Part shown: in pieces, positions 17,195-25,243 of the stretch
Position numbering within the stretch: the first letter of the stretch is position 1
How the letters are laid out: the number at the start of each line of letters is the position of its first letter
Source: an uncultured Microbacterium sp.
GTDB taxonomy: Bacteria; Actinomycetota; Actinomycetes; Actinomycetales; Microbacteriaceae
NCBI RefSeq assembly: GCF_945952435.1
Contig: NZ_CAMFHZ010000009.1
Coordinates: 58,587-122,586 of the forward strand
DNA: 64,000 bases
Direction of reading: 5' to 3'
The notes under the pieces: generated by a model
What the model saw: the letters and a program-made list of their open reading frames with translations, nothing else
Databases searched by the model: none
What the model was told of the DNA's origin: nothing
Program-made: the position numbers and the translations under genes

Positions 17195-17947
17195 CTAGGC
17201 GCCGCGGCGCAGCCGGGAGAGGTAGCGCTCTTCGAGCGCGTGGTTGTGCACGTCGCCGCCCGGGATGTTGGCGGAGATGTACATCGGGGGGACCTCGCCC
17301 GCGTCCGCGATCGTGCGGGCGACGCCGAGGGTGAGGAGCTGGGCGATGAAGGCCGCGGTGATCGAGGAGATCGCTCCGGCCGAGATGGTCTCCGTGAGCT
17401 GCAGGGTGGAGTCGCCGTAGGGGGCCAGATTGTCGATCACGACGTCGGCGACCTCGCTGAGGCGCTTGCCGCTGGGATGCTTGGGCTCGACCCCCGCGGT
17501 GTGCTCCAGGCTCGTGACGGCGATCACCTTGTGGCCGTGCTCCTTCGCCCAGAGCGCGACGCCGACGATCGAGCCGTTCACGCCGGAGTTCGACGCGATG
17601 ATGAAGACGTCCTCCGGGGAGACGGGGGAGACGGCCATGAGCTCGTCGACCACCCAGGGCTCGCGCTCCAGCTCGGCGGTGAGCACGTCGACCCCGCGGT
17701 CGCCGTGCAGCACGATGTCGCGCAGGGCGAACTTGTTGGTGGGGATCAGGCCGCCGGCTCGTCCCGCGATCTCCATCGCGAAGGCCTCGGAATGACCCGT
17801 GCCGAACGCCTGGATCACGCCGCCGGCCCGGATCGCGTCGACCATCAGGGCGATCGCGGGGTCCAGGGCACCCTTCTCCGCCTCGTCGGCGAGGCGGTCG
17901 AGGCGGGTCTCCGCCTCGCGCAGCAGGTCCTTGGGGGTGGCGCTCAT
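17195..17947 (-). CDS. SIS-domain sugar-phosphate-binding protein
   Basis: This 250-residue single SIS-domain protein has FGTGHSEAFAMEIAGRAGGL and IIASNSGVNGSIVGVALWAKEHG as the typical phosphosugar-binding loops. It resembles the UPF0309 group. Such proteins bind or isomerise sugar phosphates, but this group's activity is not settled. It is translated with the RpiR-type gene upstream (ATGA overlap at 17944-17947) and lies 52 bp before the NgcE-like gene. It probably handles a phosphorylated amino sugar made by the divergent kinase. It is not an obvious MurQ or NagB homologue. Confidence 0.85.
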   Translation of the reverse strand: MSATPKDLLREAETRLDRLADEAEKGALDPAIALMVDAIRAGGVIQAFGTGHSEAFAMEIAGRAGGLIPTNKFALRDIVLHGDRGVDVLTAELEREPWVVDELMAVSPVSPEDVFIIASNSGVNGSIVGVALWAKEHGHKVIAVTSLEHTAGVEPKHPSGKRLSEVADVVIDNLAPYGDSTLQLTETISAGAISSITAAFIAQLLTLGVARTIADAGEVPPMYISANIPGGDVHNHALEERYLSRLRRGA

Positions 17948-18879
17948 CGGGTGGTCTCCTTCTGGGGACGGCGGCCGCGCTGCTCGCGGAGGGTGCGGCG
18001 GTGAGTGGATACGGCCATCGCGCTCGCGGCGAGGCGGTTCGCCGCCTCGCCGAGCGTGCGCTGCGCGACCAGGACGTAGAGCAGATCGATGACGAGCAGT
18101 TGGGCGTGCTTGATCGACAGGTCGTCGGGACGCAGGCTGGGATTGGCGGAGGCCGTGACGAGGGCGATGTCGGCGACCGAGGCGAGCCAGGAGTCCTTGT
18201 CGGTGGTGATCGCGACGGCGAGCGCCCCGGCGGCGCGGGCGTGGGAGAGCATCTCGATGGTCTCCTCCGTGCGGCCGGTGTTCGACACGGCGATGGCGAC
18301 CGAGGAGGCGTCCTGCAGCACGGCGCTGGTGAGTCCGTCGTGCACGTCCGACCAGGAGTGCGCGTTGATCCCGATCCGGTACAGGCGTCCGCGGAACTCG
18401 TCCGCGATCACGCCGCTCCCGCCGACGCCGTAGATGTCGACGTGGCGCGCCTCGGAGATCGCCTTCGCGACGAGCTCCACGGCCTCCAGGTCGAGGATCC
18501 CCGTCGTGGCCTCCATGCTGCGCGTGTGCAGGCCGAGCAGCGTGAGCAGCACGCGGTCGATCGGGTCGTCCGGCCCGATGTCGTCGGCGATGTCCGTGCG
18601 CCACGTGGTCCCCGCGTCGCCGCGTCCGGACTCGGCCGCGACACCGACGCGGAACTGGGTGTAGCCGTCGAAGCCGACCGCGCGGCAGAAGCGCGTGACC
18701 GTCGCGGGAGAGGTGCCCGCACGGTCGGCGAGCTCGGTGATCGTGAGCTCGACGGGAGCGGTCGGGTGGGCGGCGATCACGTCCGCGATCTTCGCCATCG
18801 CCCGCGGCATCGCAGGACGTCGCAGCGAGATCCGCTGCGCGATCGACAATTCGTTGCCGACGTCCTGGGCAAGTGGCAC
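17944..18879 (-). CDS. MurR/RpiR-family transcriptional regulator
   Basis: This 311-residue regulator has an N-terminal RpiR helix-turn-helix (ITELADRAGTSPATVTRFCR) and a C-terminal SIS ligand domain (VDIYGVGGSGVIADEFRGRL, AIAVSNTGRTEETIEML) that senses a phosphosugar. GTG 18879 is chosen because GGAGG sits five bases upstream. It heads a leftward operon with the SIS protein and NgcEFG-like importer and diverges from a GlcNAc-kinase-like gene. A TGA-x-AA-N3-TT-x-TCA palindrome in the intergenic gap is a likely binding site, so it would control both directions in response to the kinase product. Confidence 0.9.
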   Translation of the reverse strand: MPLAQDVGNELSIAQRISLRRPAMPRAMAKIADVIAAHPTAPVELTITELADRAGTSPATVTRFCRAVGFDGYTQFRVGVAAESGRGDAGTTWRTDIADDIGPDDPIDRVLLTLLGLHTRSMEATTGILDLEAVELVAKAISEARHVDIYGVGGSGVIADEFRGRLYRIGINAHSWSDVHDGLTSAVLQDASSVAIAVSNTGRTEETIEMLSHARAAGALAVAITTDKDSWLASVADIALVTASANPSLRPDDLSIKHAQLLVIDLLYVLVAQRTLGEAANRLAASAMAVSTHRRTLREQRGRRPQKETTR

Positions 18880-18923
18880 GATAGCCTCCGGTGAAAACGC
18901 AACGTCGCGTGAGTGGGTTCGGG

Positions 18924-18938
18924 TGAAAAGCATTCTCA
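18924..18938. promoter_or_regulatory. Candidate RpiR operator
   Basis: TGAAAAGCATTCTCA forms an interrupted dyad (TGA-x-AA-N3-TT-x-TCA) between the divergent regulator and kinase genes. RpiR-type proteins commonly bind dyads of this kind. A second GTGAAAA half-site lies near 18891. Confidence 0.45.
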
Positions 18939-18977
18939 TCCGACGACCGCGAGAAAATCAAGTAGGGCAGATAACAA

Positions 18978-19985
18978 ATGGGGAAAGAGATCCGTGACCG
19001 CCTCGTGATCGGGGTCGACGGAGGCGGGACGTCCACGCGCGCCGTCGTCGCGACCGCGGAGGGCGTCTGCCTCGGTGTCGGTCGCGCCGGATCCGGAAAT
19101 CCCATCTCCTCCGGCATCGTGCAGGCCGGATCCGCGGTGGCGGGCGCCGTGAGGGACGCCCTCGCCGCGGCGGGCGCGACCCTCGGCCAGGTCTCGGACG
19201 TGGTCATGGCGATCGCGGGCCACGATTCGAACGAGGGGCCCTCGGACTGGATCCTCGAGCCGCTGCGGGCGGAGGGATTCCGGGGACGCCTCGGCTTCAC
19301 CTCCGACCTGCTCGCCATGTACCTGAGCGGATCCGTGGCGCCCCTCGGCTACGGCATCGTCGGCGGCACGGGCGCGAGCGCCGTCCGTGTCGAGGAGGGA
19401 CGCATCACGGCCACCGGGGACGGCCTGGGCTGGCTCCTCGGCGACCGGGGGAGCGGCTTCTGGATCGGGTACCGTGCGGCGCACGCGGTGATCGGCGAAC
19501 TCGAGGGCGTCGCGCCTCCCACCGCGCTGACCGCGCTCGTGCTGCGGGACAGGGGCATCGACGCCGCGGGGATCGACACCTCGGGGACGGAGGGACGCTC
19601 CGTCGCACTCGTCCGGCTCGTCCGTGCCCTTTACGCCACGCTGCCGGTGCATCTGTCGCGGCTGGCCCCGCTCGTGTTCGAGGCGTCGGAGGCGCACGAT
19701 CCGGTCGCCACGGAGATCCTGCGACGCGCCGGGCACGAGCTCGTCCAGACGTTCGAGCAGGTCCGCACCGCGCCGGGTCCCGTCGTGCTCGGAGGCGGGG
19801 TGATCGCGCGCCCGGGGCCGGCGCAGTCGGTGCTGCGCGCGCACCTGGCCGCGGCGGGCGACGCGCACCCCCTGGTGCTCGTCGACAGCGGAGCGGTGGG
19901 GGCCACCCTGCTGGCGCTGCGTCACGCCGGCGTCCCCGTCGACGGACGGATCCTCGCCCGCCTGCGCGAAGGCGTGGCGGCCTGA
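18978..19985 (+). CDS. N-acetylglucosamine kinase-like BadF/BadG/BcrA ATPase
   Basis: This 335-residue sugar kinase-like ATPase carries the phosphate-1 loop LVIGVDGGGTSTRAVVA at the start. It also has YGIVGGTGASAVRV and the adenosine/phosphate-2 motif VVLGGGVIARPG of the ASKHA superfamily. The BadF/BcrA subgroup includes N-acetylglucosamine kinases. Being divergent from an RpiR regulator, a SIS protein and an NgcEFG-like importer, it most likely phosphorylates the imported GlcNAc at position 6. ATG 18978 has an AGGG about 10 nt upstream. No NagA deacetylase or NagB deaminase is encoded in the window. Confidence 0.85.
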   Translation: MGKEIRDRLVIGVDGGGTSTRAVVATAEGVCLGVGRAGSGNPISSGIVQAGSAVAGAVRDALAAAGATLGQVSDVVMAIAGHDSNEGPSDWILEPLRAEGFRGRLGFTSDLLAMYLSGSVAPLGYGIVGGTGASAVRVEEGRITATGDGLGWLLGDRGSGFWIGYRAAHAVIGELEGVAPPTALTALVLRDRGIDAAGIDTSGTEGRSVALVRLVRALYATLPVHLSRLAPLVFEASEAHDPVATEILRRAGHELVQTFEQVRTAPGPVVLGGGVIARPGPAQSVLRAHLAAAGDAHPLVLVDSGAVGATLLALRHAGVPVDGRILARLREGVAA

Positions 19986-20034
19986 GCGGAGGCCGGGCGG
20001 GTCGACGCGGATCCCCGCCTAGAATCGATCTGCT

Positions 20035-21702
20035 ATGACTCCCGATACCCTCGCCGCCGCGATCCTGTCCGTCCTCGTCCCGATCGCGGAGGAACGTCGC
20101 CCCGGGGAGCCCCTCGCGCTCGCCGCGGCCGACATCGTCCTCGAGCGCCCGCGCAACCGCGAGCACGGGGACTGGGCCACCAACGTCGCGATGCGTCTCG
20201 CCAAGCCCCTCGGAGCGAACCCGCGCGACCTCGCGCAGCAGATCGCCGACGGGCTCGCGGGGGTGGACGGCATCGCCGCCGCCGAGGTGGCGGGTCCTGG
20301 CTTCCTCAACGTGCGGCTCGAGGCCGGCGCCGCGGGGGCGCTCGCGAAGACGATCGTCGAGGCGGGCGAGGCGTACGGCCGCAACGACTCCCAGGCGGGC
20401 CGCTCGATCAACGTCGAGTTCGTCTCGGCGAACCCGACCGGCCCCCTGCACATCGCGCACACCCGCTGGGCCGCGCTCGGCGACGCGATCGTGCGCCTGC
20501 TCCTCGCGAGCGGCGCACGGGCCGCCCGCGAGTACTACATCAACGACGCGGGCGCGCAGATGGAGCGCTTCGCGCAGTCGGTCCTCGCCGCGGCGAAGGG
20601 GGAGCCGACCCCGGAGGGCGGGTACCCGGGCGAGTACATCGCCGACCTCGCGCACCGCGTGCTCGCCGAACGTCCCGACCTGCTCGACCTCGACCCCGCG
20701 GAGCAGCTCGTCACCGCGCGCGACCTCGCCTACCGCTTCCAGCTGGCCGAGATCCAGGCGTCCCTCGCCCGCTTCAACGTGCCCTTCGACGTGTGGTTCT
20801 CCGAGCGCACGCTGCACGAGGCCGGCCCCGACGGGACGCCGAGCCTCGTGGACCAGGCCGTCGACCGGCTCCGCCTGCAGGGCCATGTGTTCGACGAGGA
20901 CGGCGCGGTCTGGGTGCGCACGACGGACTTCACGGACGACAAGGATCGCGTGATCCGCCGCTCGAACGGCGAGTACACGTACTTCGCGGCCGACGCCGCC
21001 TACTACCTGAACAAGGGGGACCGGGGCTTCGAGGACAAGATCTACCTGCTCGGCGCCGACCACCACGGCTACGTCAACCGGCTGAAGGCGGTCGCGGGAG
21101 CCGCGGGCGAGGACCCGGAGCGCAACATCGAGGTGCTCATCGGGCAGATGGTGTCGATCAACGGGGCACGTCTCAGCAAGCGCGCCGGGAACATCATCGA
21201 GATGGACGACCTGCTGGACTGGCTCGGAACCGACGCGCTGCGGTACTCGCTCGAGCGCTCCCCGGCGGACTCGCCGCTCGACCTGGATCCTGACCTGCTG
21301 CGCAGGCGCACCAACGACAACCCGGTGTTCTACGTGCAGTACGCGCACGCGCGCACCTTCAACGTGGCCCGCAACGCCGGCGATGCCGGGGTGGATCGCT
21401 CCGTGTTCGCGCCGGAACTGCTCACGCACGAGACCGAGTCCGCGCTGCTCGGCGCGCTCCAGGAGTTCCCGCGCATCGTGGCGTTCGCCGCCGAGGTGCG
21501 AGAGCCGCACCGGGTCGCGCGCTACCTCGAGGAGCTCGCGGGGCTGTACCACCGCTGGTACGACAACTGCCGAGTGATCCCGCTCTCCGACGACCCGATC
21601 GAGGACGTGCACCGCACACGCCTCTGGCTCAACGACGCCACCGGTCAGGTGCTGCGCAACGGGCTCGATCTGCTCGGCGTGTCGGCGCCGGAGCGGATGT
21701 GA
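20035..21702 (+). CDS. argS: Arginyl-tRNA synthetase
   Basis: This class I aminoacyl-tRNA synthetase has 555 residues, a normal length. It has the N-terminal Add1 domain; VEFVSANPTGPLHIAHTRW, where the HIGH motif reads HIAH; and INGARLSKRAGNIIEMDDL at the KMSKS position. A C-terminal anticodon-binding DALR domain ends with a terminal Met (PERM), as is usual for ArgRS. It charges tRNA-Arg. A TAGAAT box ends 9 nt before the ATG, so the transcript is leaderless or nearly so. It starts the conserved actinobacterial argS-lysA-hom-thrB-rho block, here interrupted by two membrane-related genes. Confidence 0.97.
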   Translation: MTPDTLAAAILSVLVPIAEERRPGEPLALAAADIVLERPRNREHGDWATNVAMRLAKPLGANPRDLAQQIADGLAGVDGIAAAEVAGPGFLNVRLEAGAAGALAKTIVEAGEAYGRNDSQAGRSINVEFVSANPTGPLHIAHTRWAALGDAIVRLLLASGARAAREYYINDAGAQMERFAQSVLAAAKGEPTPEGGYPGEYIADLAHRVLAERPDLLDLDPAEQLVTARDLAYRFQLAEIQASLARFNVPFDVWFSERTLHEAGPDGTPSLVDQAVDRLRLQGHVFDEDGAVWVRTTDFTDDKDRVIRRSNGEYTYFAADAAYYLNKGDRGFEDKIYLLGADHHGYVNRLKAVAGAAGEDPERNIEVLIGQMVSINGARLSKRAGNIIEMDDLLDWLGTDALRYSLERSPADSPLDLDPDLLRRRTNDNPVFYVQYAHARTFNVARNAGDAGVDRSVFAPELLTHETESALLGALQEFPRIVAFAAEVREPHRVARYLEELAGLYHRWYDNCRVIPLSDDPIEDVHRTRLWLNDATGQVLRNGLDLLGVSAPERM

Positions 21703-21703
21703 C

Positions 21704-22468
21704 ATGAGTGCCGCGGAGCTCTCGCGCCGACGCCGGACCCGCTGGCCCTGGGTGCTCGGCATCGTCCTCGTGGTCCTCGCGGCCCTCGTCGTGGCCGGCG
21801 AGCTCGTCGCCCGTGCCGTCGTCGCCCAGCAGGTGCGCGCGCAGGTGATCTCGGCGCTGAAGCTGCCCTCCGATCAGCAGCTCGACGTCGCCGTCGACGG
21901 GATCGTGCTCCCGCAGCTCGTCGCGGGCCGACTCGACGCGCTGCACCTCTCCTCCCGGAAGGTCGAGATCGGACCCGTCGTCGGGGCTGTCTCGGTCGAC
22001 GCGACAGGAGTGCCGATCCGCGGCGGACGACTCGGCGAGGCCTCGGGGACGGTGCGGATCGACGCGGCGCAGCTCCAAGGCCTGTTGAAGATTACGTCGC
22101 TGCCTGTCGAGAAGGTCTCCCTCGGCGAGGGAACCGTGAAGGCCGAGGGATCCGCCACGGTCCTCGGCAACGCGGTGCCTCTCGCCGTGACCCTCGCCCC
22201 GGGCGCCGAGGACGGCCGACTGGTCCTGACTCCGCGATCCGTCTCGATCGGCACCGTGACGCTGGATCCGTCGGACGACTCCTCGCCGTTCGCGGCGGCG
22301 CTCAGGCCGCTGTTCTCGCCGCAGAGGGTGTGCATCGCGGACCGCCTCCCCGCCGGCGTGCATCTGCAGAGGCTGACGGTGGAGGGCGAGGTGCTGGCCG
22401 CGGACTTCTCCGCCGACAGCGCGATCACCGAGGACGCCCGGCTGCGCGAGCCCGGATCCTGCTCCTGA
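21704..22468 (+). CDS. LmeA-like (DUF2993) membrane-anchored lipid-binding protein
   Basis: This 254-residue protein has a basic start, one N-terminal membrane helix (VLGIVLVVLAALVVAGELVAR) and an exported DUF2993 domain. Mycobacterial LmeA, a member of this family, binds phospholipids and supports mannan elongation in the cell envelope. Conserved features include PQLVAGRLDALHLSSRKVEIG and the final Cys-containing tail. It starts one base after the argS stop and is probably co-transcribed with it. It faces the BrkB-like gene convergently with a 6-bp gap. Confidence 0.82.
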   Translation: MSAAELSRRRRTRWPWVLGIVLVVLAALVVAGELVARAVVAQQVRAQVISALKLPSDQQLDVAVDGIVLPQLVAGRLDALHLSSRKVEIGPVVGAVSVDATGVPIRGGRLGEASGTVRIDAAQLQGLLKITSLPVEKVSLGEGTVKAEGSATVLGNAVPLAVTLAPGAEDGRLVLTPRSVSIGTVTLDPSDDSSPFAAALRPLFSPQRVCIADRLPAGVHLQRLTVEGEVLAADFSADSAITEDARLREPGSCS

Positions 22469-22474
22469 GCGCGA

Positions 22475-23611
22475 TCAGCGGCGACCGAACAACCGCCGGT
22501 ACCACGGGACGGGCCGCTCCGGGGCCGCCGGAGGCGCGAGCAGCTCGTCACGCCGCGCGAGTCCCTCGGGATCCTCCTTCTCCAGCTGGGCGCGGGCAGC
22601 GTCGCGCTCGGCCTCGGCCGCCTGGAGCAGGAGCTCCGCTCTGTCCAGGCGGAGCTCGGCGAGGGACTGCGGGGTGCCCAGGGGCGAATCCCTCTCGTCC
22701 TCCACGGCCGTGATGATCCACGCCCCGGAGAGCAGCAGCACCTGAGCGGACAGATTGAGCCAGAGCAGCATCGCGATGAGGGCGGCGAACGAGGCGAGCA
22801 GGGGGTTGGACTTCGCCCCGCCGACGAACAGGCTCGACAGCTGCTGCAGCACGAGGAGCCCGACCGCGCCGAGAGCAGCGCCCTGCCAGAGCAGGCGTCG
22901 AGGGGCACGCACGCCCGAGAGCACCGCGAACAGGCCGGCGACCACCACGAGGTCGAGGGCGTAGACGAGGAGCGCAGCGAGGATCCGCTCGATCCAGACG
23001 GACGCGGCCGAGTGCTCGCCGCCGAGCAGGGTCGCGAACCACGTCGCGCCCACGCCGCTGAACACCGTCGCCGCCGCGGTGAGGACGAAGGCGATCGCGA
23101 TCCCGAGCGCGAGCGCGAGGTTGCGCAGCAGCACCCAGTACCAGAGCACGTCGTCGGCGACCTCGTCGGCCAGCGTGCGCAGAGCGATCCGCAGCGAACC
23201 GATCGCGCCGAGGGCCGCGCCCACGAGACCGACGACGCCGATGACCCCCGCGATCGACAATCCGGCCGGCGCCTGGATCGCGGAGGGGTCCACGAGCCCT
23301 CCCGGTCCGACGAGACCGGGGATGGCGGCGTTCACGGCCGAGACGAGCGCAGAGAGCGCGTCCGGGTTGCCGGCCAGCCACAGCGCCGCCGCGGAGAAGC
23401 CCAGCAGGACGGCGGCGAATACGCTGAACAGCGCCCGATACGTGACGCCGTCCGCGAGCGCAGGGCCGTGCTTCTCCGAGTAGAGCAGCCAGGCCCGCAC
23501 GAGCCGCCAGCGCAGGACCCGTGCGGTGATCGCCGCGATCCGGGTCGTCGTGTGCGCCTTCCCGGTCCGCGCGTGCGCGGCATCGGGTGCGTTCGCCTCG
23601 TCGGTGCTCAT
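22475..23611 (-). CDS. YihY/BrkB-family membrane protein
   Basis: This 378-residue integral membrane protein has about six hydrophobic helices. The family's hallmark positions are LADGVTYRALFSVFAAVLLG near the first helix, the central NLALALGIAIAFVLTAA segment and NPLLASFAALIAMLLWLNLSAQVLLLSGAW. A charged, probably coiled C-terminal tail (residues about 310-378) is cytoplasmic. The family was once called ribonuclease BN, but that activity belongs to another gene; its real role is unknown, possibly lipid or envelope transport. It is divergent from lysA. Confidence 0.88.
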   Translation of the reverse strand: MSTDEANAPDAAHARTGKAHTTTRIAAITARVLRWRLVRAWLLYSEKHGPALADGVTYRALFSVFAAVLLGFSAAALWLAGNPDALSALVSAVNAAIPGLVGPGGLVDPSAIQAPAGLSIAGVIGVVGLVGAALGAIGSLRIALRTLADEVADDVLWYWVLLRNLALALGIAIAFVLTAAATVFSGVGATWFATLLGGEHSAASVWIERILAALLVYALDLVVVAGLFAVLSGVRAPRRLLWQGAALGAVGLLVLQQLSSLFVGGAKSNPLLASFAALIAMLLWLNLSAQVLLLSGAWIITAVEDERDSPLGTPQSLAELRLDRAELLLQAAEAERDAARAQLEKEDPEGLARRDELLAPPAAPERPVPWYRRLFGRR

Positions 23612-23709
23612 ACGTCGAGGCTATCGAGGGCTCGCGCCGGGGTCCTGGGGTGGCGCGTCCGCGGTCGGTGCGGTATGCGCCGCGGTCGGGGAGGGGGTGT
23701 GCGGTGCCC

Positions 23710-23715
23710 TAGAAT
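23710..23715 (+). promoter_or_regulatory. -10 box of the lysA-hom-thrB transcript
   Basis: TAGAAT lies 64 bp ahead of the lysA start in the divergent gap with the BrkB-like gene. The leader of about 58 nt contains a small GC-rich hairpin (CGGCCCGCTCCGGGC near 23726) but no recognisable lysine riboswitch. Confidence 0.5.
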
Positions 23716-23779
23716 TCTCAGAACTCGGCCCGCTCCGGGCTCAGGTGGAATCCCCGTACTTTCCGACGATTGGTGCTCC

Positions 23780-25243
23780 GTGCTCTCCGCATCGCCCGAC
23801 GACGCGCTCGCCCCGGAATGGCTGGAGGAACCGGCCGATCCCAACGCCCTCGCGCCTGGAGTGTGGCCGGCCTCGGCCGAGCGGGACGACGACGGCGGAC
23901 TGAGGATCGGCGGCGTCGGGGTGGCAGAGCTCCGCGCCCGCTTCGGCACGCCCCTCTACGTGTTGGACGAGGCGGAGGTCCGTACGCACGCGGCGCGCAT
24001 CAGGGCGGCCTTCGACGCGGCCGCCGCCGCCCACGGCACCGAGGCCAGGGTCTACTACGCCGGTAAGGCGTTCCTGTCGACGGAGGTCGCCCGCTGGGTG
24101 ACGGAGGAAGGGCTGCGCATCGACGTGTGCAGTCGGGGGGAGCTGGAGGTCGCCCTCGCCGCCGGGGTGGAACCGGGACGGATCGGGTTCCACGGGAACA
24201 ACAAGAGCGTGTCGGAGCTCGAACGCGCGGTCGAGGTGGGTGTCGGCTCGATCGTGCTCGACTCCGCGATCGAGATCGAGCGCCTCGGTGCGATCGCCGA
24301 GCGTCGAGGCGCCGCGCACGGCGGTTTCGCTCAGCCCGTGCTGCTGCGGGTGAACAGCGGCGTGCACGCCGAGACGCACGACTTCCTCGCGACCGCGCAC
24401 GAGGATCAGAAGTTCGGCACTCCGCTCGAACTCGCGCCGGCGCTCGTGGATCGGATCCGCGAGATCCCGAGCCTCGACCTGCTCGGGCTGCACTGCCACA
24501 TCGGCTCGCAGATCTTCGGAGCCTCCGGATTCGCCGAATCGGCCTCCCGCGTCGTCGAGCTGCATGCGGAGCTCAGCGCACGAGGCCCCCTGCCTCTGCT
24601 GAACCTCGGCGGCGGCTTCGGCATCGCCTACACCTCCGCCGACGACCCGACCCCGATCGAGGAGCTCGCGACGTCGATCGTCGACGCCGTCGCGCAGGAA
24701 TGCGAGGTCCGCGGCATTCCGATCCCGATCCTCGCCTTCGAACCCGGCCGGGCCGTGATCGGCCAGGCGGGTGTCACTCTCTACGAGGTGGGCACGACCA
24801 AACCGGTCTCGCTGGGGGACCGCGGAGAGCGCCTCTACGTGAGCGTCGACGGCGGGATGAGCGACAACGCGCGCCCCGCGCTGTACGGAGCGCAGTACTC
24901 CGCGCGGATCGCCTCGCGCGAGGGCACGGGGGACCCCGTGCTCGTGCGCGTGGTGGGATCGCACTGCGAATCGGGGGACGTCGTCGTCGACCACGAGTAC
25001 CTCCCCTCCGACGTCACCCCGGGCGATCTGCTCGCGGTGCCGGCGACCGGCGCGTACTGCCACGCGCTCTCCAGCAACTACAACCACGTTCCGCGCCGCG
25101 CGGTCGTCGCCGTGCGCGACGGCCGTGCGCGCGTGATCGTCCGGGGCGAGACCCTGGACGACCTCCTCTCCCGCGACGTCGGCTTCGCCGCGTCGGCCGG
25201 GGAGGACGGCACCGGTGCGCGCACCGGAGAAGGAGAAGCATGA
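23780..25243 (+). CDS. lysA: Diaminopimelate decarboxylase
   Basis: This PLP-dependent enzyme of 487 residues makes L-lysine from meso-diaminopimelate. The PLP lysine is in YYAGKAFLS. HCHIGSQI and the glycine motif LNLGGGFGIAY bind PLP phosphate, and GSHCESGD provides the active-site Cys of the dimer partner. GTG 23780 gives the N-terminus ALAPEWLEEPADPNALAPGVWP, typical of actinobacterial LysA. The gene overlaps hom by 4 bp (ATGA), and with thrB the three genes form an aspartate-family amino acid operon. Confidence 0.97.
   Translation: MLSASPDDALAPEWLEEPADPNALAPGVWPASAERDDDGGLRIGGVGVAELRARFGTPLYVLDEAEVRTHAARIRAAFDAAAAAHGTEARVYYAGKAFLSTEVARWVTEEGLRIDVCSRGELEVALAAGVEPGRIGFHGNNKSVSELERAVEVGVGSIVLDSAIEIERLGAIAERRGAAHGGFAQPVLLRVNSGVHAETHDFLATAHEDQKFGTPLELAPALVDRIREIPSLDLLGLHCHIGSQIFGASGFAESASRVVELHAELSARGPLPLLNLGGGFGIAYTSADDPTPIEELATSIVDAVAQECEVRGIPIPILAFEPGRAVIGQAGVTLYEVGTTKPVSLGDRGERLYVSVDGGMSDNARPALYGAQYSARIASREGTGDPVLVRVVGSHCESGDVVVDHEYLPSDVTPGDLLAVPATGAYCHALSSNYNHVPRRAVVAVRDGRARVIVRGETLDDLLSRDVGFAASAGEDGTGARTGEGEA

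Noticed and set aside
23716..23779. Lysine riboswitch ahead of lysA
   Set aside because: The leader is only about 60 nt, far too short, and shows just one small hairpin.
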